This document shows positions 1-8,772 of a stretch of DNA of 64,000 nucleotides, one piece after another. Numbering within the stretch: position 1 is the stretch's first letter; the number at the start of each line of letters is the position of its first letter. A model generated the notes under the pieces. That model did not search any database and was not told the origin of the DNA. It saw only the letters and a list, made by a program, of their open reading frames with translations. The stretch is from JBCCSZ01 sp039821145 (GTDB taxonomy: Bacteria; Bacteroidota; Bacteroidia; Chitinophagales; Saprospiraceae): contig JBCBOS010000017.1 in assembly GCA_039821145.1 (NCBI GenBank), forward strand, positions 62,001 to 126,000, given 5' to 3'. A program made the position numbers and the translations under genes.

Positions 1-1407
1 AAACGCCCTGTCCCCGATGCACATTCCATTTTGATCAAGAAGGGCGAGGTCGGATTTACTCTGGACTGGTGCAACAGCCAACCACCATTTTTGCTCCCGG
101 AAGAAATTGAACTCAATGAAGCAAATCTGCTGGGCATTGTCTTTGCCAAGTTGAACAATTACGAAAAGGCCTACGAATATTTGCAAGGCAACAACCCTTC
201 TTTGTTCAAAGAATTGGACTTCATCAATCGCCTACAACAGGGCTTGCAAATTCCGCCCGAGGAGTTGATCTCTCAGTATACCCCTTTTGAAGAATACCGA
301 CTGATGCACAACCAAGCCATCCTCCGTCACTACGCTTGTGTACCTGCTGACTTTGATTTTGAAAAGACTGCCTACTTTTACGAGGAAGCCATCAAAAGTG
401 CGCCCTCTGAGGAACATGCCGCCTTCAGCGCCCGCCAGTATGCCCTTCTTTGCATCGACCTGGAGCAGTCCACCCAAGCGGTGCGCATATTGGAAGATGC
501 CCAATCGCCACATCTTTCCAAGGAAGCAAAAACAGAAACCAATCACAGCCTCTGTCAAGCCTGGTTGCTGCAACTGACCAAGCCCTACGATCAGGAGTTG
601 TTGGAAAAATTGAAATCGACTCTTTGGGAGGTATTGCAATCGTATGAACAATCCGACAGAAAAATCGAAACCGGCCTGATCTTATTGGATGCTGCGCACA
701 TTGCCAACATATCGGACAGCTTTACCGAATCGTTGGGATATGTGACCAGAGCCATCCAAATTTTTGAGTCGGAAAACTTGCGGGAATTGGCGGGCAATGC
801 CTATCATCGAAAAGGCACCTTGCTCTACACCTGGGCGCAAAATGGCAACCCAGCATTTTTCAAGCCCGCCGTGGAAAGCTACCAGGAAGCCCTGAAAGTC
901 TTCACCAGACAGGCGGCCCCAAATGTATTTGCAGACATCCACCACAACCTCGGCGTCTTGTATACCGACATGCCAAGTGACAACAAGAAAAAAAGCATCT
1001 GGGCGGGCATCGCCGTTTCTTCCTTCGATGAAGCCCTTCGCTTTTACACAAAAGATCAATATCCCTACCAATATGGGATGATTTGCAACAGCTATGGCAA
1101 TGCATTCACCAAATTTCCACAGGCAGTCCTGACAGACAATCACGAAAAGGCATTGTTCTATTACCAAGAAGCGCTGGATGTCCGGACGGCGGAGTATCCA
1201 TATGAAAGGGCCATCACTTTGTTGAATTTTTTGGAGGCGAGTTGGGATGTAGGAAATGAACCCGATTCATTCAACGAACAGCGATATGAAGACATGCTGG
1301 CCAAAGCCCGGGAGGTCAAAACACTGGTAGACGAAGCCGAGATGATCGAACAGGCAGACAAGCATCTGAAGTTGTTGCAAGAATTGAGACAAGTCGTTGC
1401 AAAATGA
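1..1407 (+). CDS. TPR-repeat protein, 5'-truncated, head of hydrogenase maturation operon
   Basis: The frame is open to the left edge, so the true start lies outside the window; the first in-frame initiator-like codon is a TTG at 31, which I do not believe is the start. The visible part (about 468 residues) is almost entirely helical with TPR-like repeats (for example around the AYHRKGTLLY and HHNLGVLYTD segments in its second half) and has no signal peptide or catalytic motif. It ends 7 bases before the hypA ATG, so the two are surely co-transcribed. TPR proteins occur in some uptake-hydrogenase operons, where an assembly or scaffold role is suspected. That role is inference from context; the sequence shows only repeats. 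Confidence 0.75.
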   Translation, partial: KRPVPDAHSILIKKGEVGFTLDWCNSQPPFLLPEEIELNEANLLGIVFAKLNNYEKAYEYLQGNNPSLFKELDFINRLQQGLQIPPEELISQYTPFEEYRLMHNQAILRHYACVPADFDFEKTAYFYEEAIKSAPSEEHAAFSARQYALLCIDLEQSTQAVRILEDAQSPHLSKEAKTETNHSLCQAWLLQLTKPYDQELLEKLKSTLWEVLQSYEQSDRKIETGLILLDAAHIANISDSFTESLGYVTRAIQIFESENLRELAGNAYHRKGTLLYTWAQNGNPAFFKPAVESYQEALKVFTRQAAPNVFADIHHNLGVLYTDMPSDNKKKSIWAGIAVSSFDEALRFYTKDQYPYQYGMICNSYGNAFTKFPQAVLTDNHEKALFYYQEALDVRTAEYPYERAITLLNFLEASWDVGNEPDSFNEQRYEDMLAKAREVKTLVDEAEMIEQADKHLKLLQELRQVVAK

Positions 1408-1414
1408 TTCCACC

Positions 1415-1783
1415 ATGCATGAGATTTCTTTAGTCAGAAACATATTCAATACGCTGGAAGCTGAGTTTTCCAAAGATGAATTGGACAACATGACCGCCAT
1501 CAATATGAAGGTGGGTTTGCTCTCCAATGTGGAGCCCATTTTGATGCAAAATGCATTTGAGGCAGTCACGACCGCTGAGGAAAAATACCAGGAGGTCAAA
1601 CTCCATGTGGAATTGGTTCCCATTGAAGTTTACTGCAGCGATTGCGATGTCAACTCCACCATCGAGAACTACAAATTTGCCTGTGCCTCCTGCGGTCAAC
1701 CCAACAACAATGTCGTCAAGGGAACGGAGCTGCTGATCCATCAGGTGCAATTTGATTCTGAAGAAGAGTTGTCTGTCGAATAA
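1415..1783 (+). CDS. hypA: Hydrogenase nickel incorporation protein HypA
   Basis: The protein is 122 residues, close to the family length. It begins with the diagnostic MHE, whose His2 binds nickel in characterised HypA proteins, and carries the zinc-binding pair CSDC and CASC about 18 residues apart. A TTG upstream at 1397 would add six residues before MHE, but the ATG at 1415 is chosen because the amino-terminal Met-His must be at the start to bind nickel. HypA delivers nickel with HypB to the large subunit of [NiFe]-hydrogenase in the cytoplasm. It follows the TPR gene by 7 bases. Confidence 0.95.
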   Translation: MHEISLVRNIFNTLEAEFSKDELDNMTAINMKVGLLSNVEPILMQNAFEAVTTAEEKYQEVKLHVELVPIEVYCSDCDVNSTIENYKFACASCGQPNNNVVKGTELLIHQVQFDSEEELSVE

Positions 1784-1810
1784 CCTCTAACACCTTTTTG
1801 CCACTCATCC

Positions 1811-2683
1811 ATGCTATCAAAATTTGTTCTCCCCGTAGCAAGTCGGGCTTTCGATCTATTGGCCAAAATATGGAACGAGCACCGTACCCATACCAACATC
1901 AGCCGACTGCTGGTCTATGCATTCATCATTGGATTGATCATCGCAGAATTGGCAGGAAGAGAGTTGTTGCCTTTCGAACACAAAATTCACAACCACTTTT
2001 TTGCCGTTGAACTGGCCTTCACGCTGTTGCTCTTGACGGAGCTGTTGGCCTTGATTTTTGTCATGCCCAATTCGGTGGGTGTGTCAGTGGGCAAGCAGTT
2101 GGAAATCTTATCCCTCATTTTGATCCGCTCGGCTTTCAAGGAGTTCAGTCAATTTGAAGAACCTGTCATTTGGGACAATCTCGATGGCCCCGTCCTGAAA
2201 ATGGTGGCCGATGCTTTTGGCAGTTTGATCATCTTCATCATCATCGGCGTGTATTACAAAACCCAAAAGCGCATCCGGTTGACGGAGAGCGAAGAAGAAC
2301 ACCAGCAATTCAAGGATTTCAAAAAGCTGGTATCCATTCTGCTGTTGCTGGCATTCACCTCCATTGGCATTTTTGACCTGTGGTCTTTTTTCCAAAAAGG
2401 AAGCTACATCAGTTCGTTCAACACCTTTTACACCGTCTTGATTTTCAGCGACATCCTAATCGTCTTAATTGCCATGAGATACACATTGGAATATCCCAAA
2501 ATATTTCGGTATTCGGCCTTTGTCCTCACCACGGTTTTGATCCGCATTTCGCTTACGGCTCCTCCTTATGTCAACGCCGCCCTTGGCATAACAGCCTCAC
2601 TTTTTTTGCTGGCGATGACCCTGGCATTCAATTACTTTTTGCGAGAAGAGTTGAGTCTTCAAAAAAGGAAATCTCCCTCCTGA
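1811..2683 (+). CDS. Polytopic membrane protein of unknown function within the hyp operon
   Basis: This 290-residue protein has about seven hydrophobic segments (roughly residues 32-48, 64-86, 130-150, 168-190, 204-222, 232-254 and 258-278) separated by short charged loops. The segment at about 152-168 is strongly charged and probably cytoplasmic. I recognise no family motif. It lies 27 bases after hypA and about 150 bases before hypB, in the same orientation, so it is probably part of the hydrogenase operon. A membrane anchor, a transporter or a b-type-cytochrome-like partner are all conceivable, but no conserved paired histidines clearly support haem binding. Function is not assigned. Confidence 0.7.
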   Translation: MLSKFVLPVASRAFDLLAKIWNEHRTHTNISRLLVYAFIIGLIIAELAGRELLPFEHKIHNHFFAVELAFTLLLLTELLALIFVMPNSVGVSVGKQLEILSLILIRSAFKEFSQFEEPVIWDNLDGPVLKMVADAFGSLIIFIIIGVYYKTQKRIRLTESEEEHQQFKDFKKLVSILLLLAFTSIGIFDLWSFFQKGSYISSFNTFYTVLIFSDILIVLIAMRYTLEYPKIFRYSAFVLTTVLIRISLTAPPYVNAALGITASLFLLAMTLAFNYFLREELSLQKRKSPS

Positions 2684-2684
2684 C

Positions 2685-2700
2685 TAGAAAATGTTTTCTA
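2685..2700. promoter_or_regulatory. 16-bp palindrome between the membrane protein gene and hypB
   Basis: Immediately after the stop codon at 2683 the sequence TAGAAAATGTTTTCTA has perfect 7-bp arms around a 2-bp centre. It sits at the start of a 150-bp spacer, the widest gap in the otherwise tight hyp operon. Such a short loop suits a dimeric regulator site better than a terminator hairpin, and no T-run follows directly. Its role as an operator for a secondary hypB promoter is inference only. Confidence 0.3.
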
Positions 2701-2833
2701 AACCCTTGAATTCCTTTACTAATTCAATTCATCTACGTAAATTGGATACATCACTGGTTCAGATGCTTGTAAAATTGCTTGTGTGGTAAATTGCCAATGT
2801 ACCAGTTGTTCACTTCAAAAGTTTTAACCTAAG

Positions 2834-3559
2834 ATGGATAAAGTTCAAAAATCAAATAGAGCGGCAAGAGGAACGGTCACATGCGACAATACGACCATGC
2901 ACCTCCTCAAAGCCAATGACTTTGTGGCAGAAAGCATCCGCAAAAAAGTAGCCGATCGAAATATTTTGCTCATCAACATTACCTCTTCAGCAGGCAGTGG
3001 CAAGACAACCCTACTGCAGGAAACGGCCCGCCGGATCGGAGACAAAGTAAAGATGAAAGTATTGGTTGGCGATCTGGAAACAGAACGCGATGCAGACCGG
3101 ATTCGAGAGACGGGAGTGGATGCCTTGCAAATTGTCACAGGAGGGATTTGTCACTTGGAAGCACAGATGGTGTGGCAGGCGATGGAAGGCCTCGACTTGG
3201 AAGGTGTTGAATTGCTGATCATCGAAAATGTCGGCAATCTCGTTTGTCCAGCTTCCTTTGATTTGGGAGAAGACTACCGGGTCACCTTGATCGCCACGAC
3301 AGAGGGAGATGACAAACCCAAAAAATATCCTCGCATGTTCTTGACCAGTGAAATGATGCTGGTCTCGAAAGTGGACTTGCTCGAACACCTTCCATTTTCT
3401 GTGGATGCCGTCGTAGCAGATGCGAGGGATGTCAACCCGGACATCAAAGTTCTGGAAATTTCCAGTACCAAAAACATTGGGATCGACGAATGGTGCCAAT
3501 GGCTTTTGGAGAAGGTAAAAGAAAAGCAAGCAGCAACCGAAGCGATCACAACTGGATGA
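2834..3559 (+). CDS. hypB: Hydrogenase nickel incorporation GTPase HypB
   Basis: The protein is 241 residues, a SIMIBI-class GTPase that drives nickel insertion together with HypA. The P-loop GSGKTT lies at residues 54-59. The metal-site segment GGICHLE corresponds to the conserved Cys-His of the G-domain metal site, and the family signature ENVGNLVCP is intact. The amino terminus has no polyhistidine stretch, so nickel storage by HypB itself is unlikely, which fits the presence of a dedicated nickel permease later in the operon. The stop codon overlaps the hypF start (ATGA at 3556-3559), implying translational coupling. Confidence 0.96.
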   Translation: MDKVQKSNRAARGTVTCDNTTMHLLKANDFVAESIRKKVADRNILLINITSSAGSGKTTLLQETARRIGDKVKMKVLVGDLETERDADRIRETGVDALQIVTGGICHLEAQMVWQAMEGLDLEGVELLIIENVGNLVCPASFDLGEDYRVTLIATTEGDDKPKKYPRMFLTSEMMLVSKVDLLEHLPFSVDAVVADARDVNPDIKVLEISSTKNIGIDEWCQWLLEKVKEKQAATEAITTG

Positions 3560-5895
3560 TGACCTGGCACATTCATGTGGAAGGCCAGGTACAAGGAGTT
3601 GGTTTTCGTCCTTTTATTTTTTCGTTGGCACAAAAGTATGGACTCAATGGCTGGGTAAGCAACACCGTCGATGGGGTACACCTCGTCTGCAATGCCAACA
3701 AGCGGACTGTCTTGAAGTTGATGGACACCATTGTTACAGACGCGCCAAGACTCAGCAAAATCACTTCCATCCGACGGTTCAAGATCCAACAACAGTTCTT
3801 TGACAATTTTCAGATCATTCACAGCAAGGAGACCGGAAAGGCCAACCTTTTGCTCACGCCTGATTTTGCCTTGTGCAATGATTGTCGCCAAGAGTTGAAG
3901 CAGGCCAACAACAGGAGGTACGGATACCCTTTCATCACTTGTACCAATTGCGGCCCTCGCTACTCCATCATTCGAAAACTGCCATACGACAGGCAGAACA
4001 CCACGATGGAAGCCTTTCCAATGTGCCCAACTTGCCAAGAGGAGTACGACGATCCCAGCGATCGCCGCTATTTTTCACAAACCAATTCTTGTTCAGACTG
4101 TGGCATTGAACTGTGTCTATTTGACGCTTCGCAAGCAATTGTTTCCAAGAATACCACCGACATCCTCAAGCGAATCATCCACGAGTGGAAAGCGGGAAAA
4201 ATCATTGCCATCAAGGGAATCGGCGGATACTTATTGACTTGTGATGCCAGCAATGAGGCAGCTGTTTTGGAGTTGCGGAAGAGAAAGTACCGTCCTTCCA
4301 AACCCTTTGCCTTGCTCTATCCAACTGCAACGGCCTTGAAAGATTTTGAACTCGACGATCTTGCGCTACAGGAGTTGGAAAGCCATGTGTCGCCCATTGT
4401 TTTGCTGGACTTGGCGGCATCTGCCAATGCATTGCCGGGGGTTGCACCGGGCTTGAATCGGGTCGGTATCATGTTGCCTTATACACCTTTGTACGAGCTG
4501 CTGATGCAGGCATTTGGGAAGCCCATTGTGGCAACGAGTGGAAACATCAGCAATTCCCCCATTGTCTACGAAGACGAAAAGGCCCTGCGCGAATTGTCGA
4601 CAGTTGCCGACTTTGTGTTGACCAACAACCGGGACATCCTACTGCCACAAGACGACAGCCTTGTTCAATTTTCTTTTTTTCACAAACAGAAGATAGTCCT
4701 TCGCCGGTCCAGGGGAATTGCCCCCACTTACATCAATGCAGATGTCAAACTTCCCCGCGAGCGCATTTTGGCCATGGGAGCCATGCTCAAGAGTACCTTT
4801 GGGCTGTCTCACAGCGGCAACAAATACATCAGTCAGTACTTGGGAGATTTGACACATTTTGATGCACAGCAAAATTTCGAGCATGTCTTGCAGCATTTCC
4901 TTGAACTGTTTGACATGCGGGCCGATGTCATTCTGAGAGACCAGCATCCAAGCTATCCATCCAGTCAGATGGGCGAGCAACTTTCCAAGAAATGGAATGT
5001 ACCGATTTTCGATGTACAGCACCACCTTGCCCATTTCGGGGCCATCATCGGAGAGCACAATTTGTTGCCGTCGAGTGAGCCCATCTTAGGAGTCATCTGG
5101 GATGGAACAGGACTGGGAGAAGATGGGCAAATATGGGGTGGAGAATTTTTTACTTACGAGAAATACCAATTCTCGCGTTGTCAGCACTTTGAATATTTCG
5201 ACTTCATCCTGGGCGACAAAATGCCAAAGGAGCCCCGCATCTCTGCCCTTTCTACCTGCTGGGATGCGGCGGGGGCGGAGGCATTTTTGGAAGAAAAATT
5301 CAGCCAAACAGAGTGGCGCATTTACCGCAAAATGCTGCAAAAGAAAAACAGCTTGCAAAGCTCCAGCGTCGGACGAATTTTCGATGCAGTGGCCTCCCTG
5401 CTCGGCATCATGGACAAGCAAACCTACGAGGGAGAGGCAGCCATGCGACTGGAAGCTCTTGCGACCACTTACTTCCAAAAGCATGGATTGGATTTTTCAT
5501 CGAGCTATTTTTCCAATTACGTCTACCGCCGACGCATCTCAACAAAGTCGTTGATGGCGGGCATCATCCGGGATTTACAGCAAGGAAAAGCAAGGGATTT
5601 CATCGCTGCAAAATTCCATTTCTCCCTGGCCCACTTGATCAAAATGGTTGCGAACGATCTGAAAATTCAACACATCGCCTGTAGTGGTGGCGTCTTTCAA
5701 AATGCCCTACTGGTAGATCTCGTGTTGTATCATCTCAAAGGAGATTTTGAACTCTACTTTCACAAAGAACTTTCCCCAAACGACGAAAACATTTCCTTCG
5801 GACAACTGGTTTGCTACCAGATCAAAAAGCAAAGAGAATCATTTTCAAAACATACATTCAAATCCAATAAATATGTGTTTAGCGATTCCCGGTAA
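3556..5895 (+). CDS. hypF: Carbamoyltransferase HypF
   Basis: HypF makes the thiocarbamate on the HypE C-terminal cysteine that becomes the CN ligand of the hydrogenase iron. The protein is 779 residues, full length for the family. In order it shows an N-terminal acylphosphatase domain (motif GQVQGVGFRPF from residue 10), two zinc-finger pairs (CNDC with CTNC, and CPTC with CSDC, about residues 105-180), a YrdC-like domain, and a Kae1-like carbamoyltransferase domain with HHLAHFGA near 490 and CSGGVFQN near 708. The frame opens further upstream at 3490, but the ATG at 3556 puts the acylphosphatase fold directly at the N-terminus and gives the ATGA overlap with hypB. Confidence 0.96.
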   Translation: MMTWHIHVEGQVQGVGFRPFIFSLAQKYGLNGWVSNTVDGVHLVCNANKRTVLKLMDTIVTDAPRLSKITSIRRFKIQQQFFDNFQIIHSKETGKANLLLTPDFALCNDCRQELKQANNRRYGYPFITCTNCGPRYSIIRKLPYDRQNTTMEAFPMCPTCQEEYDDPSDRRYFSQTNSCSDCGIELCLFDASQAIVSKNTTDILKRIIHEWKAGKIIAIKGIGGYLLTCDASNEAAVLELRKRKYRPSKPFALLYPTATALKDFELDDLALQELESHVSPIVLLDLAASANALPGVAPGLNRVGIMLPYTPLYELLMQAFGKPIVATSGNISNSPIVYEDEKALRELSTVADFVLTNNRDILLPQDDSLVQFSFFHKQKIVLRRSRGIAPTYINADVKLPRERILAMGAMLKSTFGLSHSGNKYISQYLGDLTHFDAQQNFEHVLQHFLELFDMRADVILRDQHPSYPSSQMGEQLSKKWNVPIFDVQHHLAHFGAIIGEHNLLPSSEPILGVIWDGTGLGEDGQIWGGEFFTYEKYQFSRCQHFEYFDFILGDKMPKEPRISALSTCWDAAGAEAFLEEKFSQTEWRIYRKMLQKKNSLQSSSVGRIFDAVASLLGIMDKQTYEGEAAMRLEALATTYFQKHGLDFSSSYFSNYVYRRRISTKSLMAGIIRDLQQGKARDFIAAKFHFSLAHLIKMVANDLKIQHIACSGGVFQNALLVDLVLYHLKGDFELYFHKELSPNDENISFGQLVCYQIKKQRESFSKHTFKSNKYVFSDSR

Positions 5896-6166
5896 AATAA
5901 AATCCATTGAATCCAAATTCGATGGATTGGTGCGGATGGCAAAAGTCTCTTTCGGCGGCATCATCAAAGAAGCCAGCCTGGAGATGGTCCCACACGCACA
6001 AGTCGACAACTATGTTCTCGTTCATGTGGGCGTGGCCATCAGTGTCGTCGATGAAGAAGAAGCCAAAAAAACGTTTCAGTATTTGGAAGAGATGGGAGAG
6101 GTGGAAGATGAATTGAATATTTCCGGCTTTCTCCCAGACAAAGAAGAATACGCAGACCAAAATTAA
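5873..6166 (+). CDS. hypC: Hydrogenase assembly chaperone HypC
   Basis: This 97-residue small chaperone begins with the family-defining MCLAIPGK, whose Cys2 participates in the HypC-HypD complex that carries the Fe(CN)2CO unit. The ATG at 5873 is chosen because it places the essential cysteine at position 2; the open frame extends upstream inside hypF, but that extension is not family-like. The gene starts 23 bases before the hypF stop, a true overlap in another frame, and ends 5 bases before hypD. It is somewhat longer than the classical 75-90 residues because of an acidic C-terminal tail. Confidence 0.95.
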   Translation: MCLAIPGKIKSIESKFDGLVRMAKVSFGGIIKEASLEMVPHAQVDNYVLVHVGVAISVVDEEEAKKTFQYLEEMGEVEDELNISGFLPDKEEYADQN

Positions 6167-6171
6167 GCACA

Positions 6172-7275
6172 ATGAAATTTTTAACAGAATACAGAGATCC
6201 CGAACTGGCACAGCGTTACCTGGACGAGATCAAAAAAACAGTGACACGTCCCTGGACCATCATGGAAGTCTGTGGTGGGCAAACGCACAGCTTGGTCAAA
6301 AACGGCATCCTCAATATGTTGCCCAAAGAGATCAACATGGTGCACGGCCCTGGCTGCCCGGTTTGTGTCACGCCCTTGAATCTGATTGACAAGGCGGTGT
6401 ATTTGGCAGAAGAGAAAGGGGTGATTCTATGCTCTTATGGCGACATGCTCCGGGTACCTGGTTCGCAAAAGAGCCTGCTGGAAGCCAAAGCAAATGGAGC
6501 GGACATCCGCATTTTGTACTCTCCACTAGAAGCAGTAAAGATTGCAGAGCAACATCCAGAAAGACAAGTTGTCTTCTTTGCCGTTGGCTTTGAAACCACT
6601 GCGCCAGCCAATGCACTTTCTGTCGTACACGCCAACAGATTGGGGCTGGAAAATTACTCCATTCTCGCCTCTCACGTCCTCGTACCTCCTGCCATCGAGG
6701 CCCTGGTTAGTGATGAAGAGTGCGTGGTAGAAGGCTTCCTGGCCGCAGGCCATGTCTGCACCATCATGGGCATGCAAGAGTATCATCCGCTGGTGGAAAA
6801 ATACAAGGTCCCCATCGTGATTACAGGCTTCGAGCCTGTTGACATTTTACAAGGCATTTTGATGACGGTACAACAATTGGAGAGGGGAGAGGCACGACTG
6901 GAAAATCAGTATGCCCGGATGGTTCGAGAGGCTGGCAATCCCAAGGCCATGGAGACCATCTACGAGATATTTGAGGTGACGGACAGAATGTGGCGGGGCA
7001 TGGATGTCATTCCCCAAAGTGGATACCAGGTGAAGGAAGCCTACGAGATTTTCGATGCGCGAAAGAAATTTACGGTCGACATTGCAGAAGCGCCCGAGAA
7101 CGAAGACTGCATAGCTGGTGACATCATGAAGGGATTGAAAAAGCCTTTTGAGTGTCCCAATTTTGGCACAAAATGCCAGCCCGAAAATCCACTGGGAGCA
7201 CCCATGGTGAGCTCAGAAGGAGCCTGTGCTGCCTACTATCATTTTTCAGACATGGTCAATCGCCAAATCGCGTAA
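6172..7275 (+). CDS. hypD: Hydrogenase iron-cyanide assembly protein HypD
   Basis: The protein is 367 residues, the standard length. HypD is the Fe-S scaffold on which CN and CO are attached to iron. The visible conserved parts are CGGQTHSL near residue 36, GPGCPVCVTP near 60, and the C-terminal cysteine cluster (CPNFGTKC followed by a Cys in EGACAAY) that holds the [4Fe-4S] centre in characterised HypD. The gene sits 5 bases after hypC and 12 bases before hypE, in the common hypCDE order. Confidence 0.96.
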   Translation: MKFLTEYRDPELAQRYLDEIKKTVTRPWTIMEVCGGQTHSLVKNGILNMLPKEINMVHGPGCPVCVTPLNLIDKAVYLAEEKGVILCSYGDMLRVPGSQKSLLEAKANGADIRILYSPLEAVKIAEQHPERQVVFFAVGFETTAPANALSVVHANRLGLENYSILASHVLVPPAIEALVSDEECVVEGFLAAGHVCTIMGMQEYHPLVEKYKVPIVITGFEPVDILQGILMTVQQLERGEARLENQYARMVREAGNPKAMETIYEIFEVTDRMWRGMDVIPQSGYQVKEAYEIFDARKKFTVDIAEAPENEDCIAGDIMKGLKKPFECPNFGTKCQPENPLGAPMVSSEGACAAYYHFSDMVNRQIA

Positions 7276-7287
7276 ACAAGAGCAATT

Positions 7288-8361
7288 ATGGAAGTCGTAT
7301 CCCGACAAGAGAAACGAATAAAAATGGCCTTGTCCTGTCCGATGCCCAAGTTGGATTTCGATGTCATTACCCTCGGACACGGAAGTGGTGGCCTGTTGAC
7401 CAATCGATTGTTGGACAGTGGTGTATTTGACCTGCTCAAAAATGATTTGTTGGACAAACGCCACGATGGTGCCAGCTTGTCCTTGAGCGGACAGACGGCC
7501 TTCACCACCGACAGCTTTGTCATCTCGCCTGTCTTTTTTCCAGGGGGGAACATCGGAGAATTGGCGGTCAACGGAACGGTCAACGACCTGGCGATGTGCG
7601 GTGCCATTCCACAATTTCTTTCGCTGAGTTTCATCATCGAAGAGGGATTGAGCATGAGGGAATTTTGGGACATTCTCCTCGCCATCAAATTTGCCTGCGA
7701 GCAAGCTGGCGTGCAAATCGTGACGGGAGATACCAAGGTGGTGGAACGAGGCAAGGGCGACAAAATATTTGTCAATACCAGTGGGGTAGGGGCCATGCAT
7801 CCAAAGGCCCAAATCGACATTGATCGGGTACAAGTCGGCGATAAAATCATTGTCAGCGACAACCTGGCCACCCATGGCATTGCGATCATGTCGGTCCGCG
7901 AAGGGCTGGAATTTGAAACGAGCATTGAAAGTGATACCCGCAACCTCAACCACATTGTCAAAGACATGCTGGATGACTATGGGCAAGACATCCACCTGCT
8001 GCGCGATCCAACCAGGGGAGGTGTTGGAACGGTGCTGACGGAAATTGCAAGAGACACCCAACTGGGCATCGACATCTTCCAAAAAGACATTCCGGTGGAC
8101 GAGCAAGTCTATGGGGCCTGCGAAATATTGGGGCTCGATCCCTTGTATGTGGCCAACGAAGGAATTTTCATTGCCATTGTCAATGCTGCCGTGGCCGATG
8201 CCATGCTGGCGGACATGAGAGCAAATGAAGCATGCAGACACGCCTCTGTCATTGGACAAGTCGTCGAAGCCCATCCACGCCAGGTGGTGCTGACCAGTCG
8301 AATCGGAGGCAAGCGAGTGGTCAACATGCTGGTAGGGGAGCAGCTGCCCAGAATTTGTTAG
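7288..8361 (+). CDS. hypE: Carbamoyl-dehydratase HypE
   Basis: HypE is an ATP-dependent dehydratase that converts the thiocarbamoylated C-terminal cysteine to a thiocyanate and donates cyanide to the HypC-HypD iron. The 357-residue protein has the PurM-like fold signatures (GHGSGG near residue 30, TTDSFV, and DPTRGGVGT) and ends exactly in PRIC, the family's catalytic C-terminal motif, so it is intact. Two starts are possible: the ATG at 7288 or an internal ATG at 7324, just before ALSCPMPK. The first is taken for spacing to hypD. The stop is two bases before the next gene. Confidence 0.96.
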   Translation: MEVVSRQEKRIKMALSCPMPKLDFDVITLGHGSGGLLTNRLLDSGVFDLLKNDLLDKRHDGASLSLSGQTAFTTDSFVISPVFFPGGNIGELAVNGTVNDLAMCGAIPQFLSLSFIIEEGLSMREFWDILLAIKFACEQAGVQIVTGDTKVVERGKGDKIFVNTSGVGAMHPKAQIDIDRVQVGDKIIVSDNLATHGIAIMSVREGLEFETSIESDTRNLNHIVKDMLDDYGQDIHLLRDPTRGGVGTVLTEIARDTQLGIDIFQKDIPVDEQVYGACEILGLDPLYVANEGIFIAIVNAAVADAMLADMRANEACRHASVIGQVVEAHPRQVVLTSRIGGKRVVNMLVGEQLPRIC

Positions 8362-8363
8362 CC

Positions 8364-8771
8364 ATGGCAGACGACATTCAAAATAGAAAAGACATCCGAA
8401 AGTTGGTCAGTGCCTTCTACGAAAAGCTGCTAACAGACGAAGCGTTCAAGCACATTTTTTTAGAAGTGGCACAAATCGATGTGTTGACCCATTTGGATCA
8501 GATCGTCGACTTTTGGGAAAGTGCTCTGTTTCAGGCAGGCAAGTACAAAGAAGATTTGGTAGACATTCATCTGGACCTCAACCAAAAGTACCAATACGGT
8601 CTGACAGAAGCGCATTTCAAAAATTGGTTGGCACTGTTTCACAGTACGGTCGATGAGCTCTTTGAAGGCGACAATGCAAAAGGCGTCAAAAGCAGGGCCA
8701 TGTCCATTGCCACCGTCATCAAATTGAAAATAGACAATCTCGAACAAAAGAGGTTGGAATTCAACAACTAA
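8364..8771 (+). CDS. Group III truncated hemoglobin
   Basis: The 135-residue protein matches the group III truncated globin pattern: FYEKLL in the B helix, FWESALF followed by a Gly-Lys-Tyr turn, and LTEAHFKNWLALF, whose His is the expected proximal haem ligand. The start at 8364 is chosen because it gives a normal globin N-terminus (MADDIQ) two bases after hypE; the longer open frame overlaps hypE in another phase. Group III globins are poorly understood, with proposals including oxygen, NO or sulfide binding. Its position between hypE and the NHL gene suggests protection of the hydrogenase or its assembly from O2 or NO, which is inference. Confidence 0.88.
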   Translation: MADDIQNRKDIRKLVSAFYEKLLTDEAFKHIFLEVAQIDVLTHLDQIVDFWESALFQAGKYKEDLVDIHLDLNQKYQYGLTEAHFKNWLALFHSTVDELFEGDNAKGVKSRAMSIATVIKLKIDNLEQKRLEFNN

Positions 8772-8772
8772 C

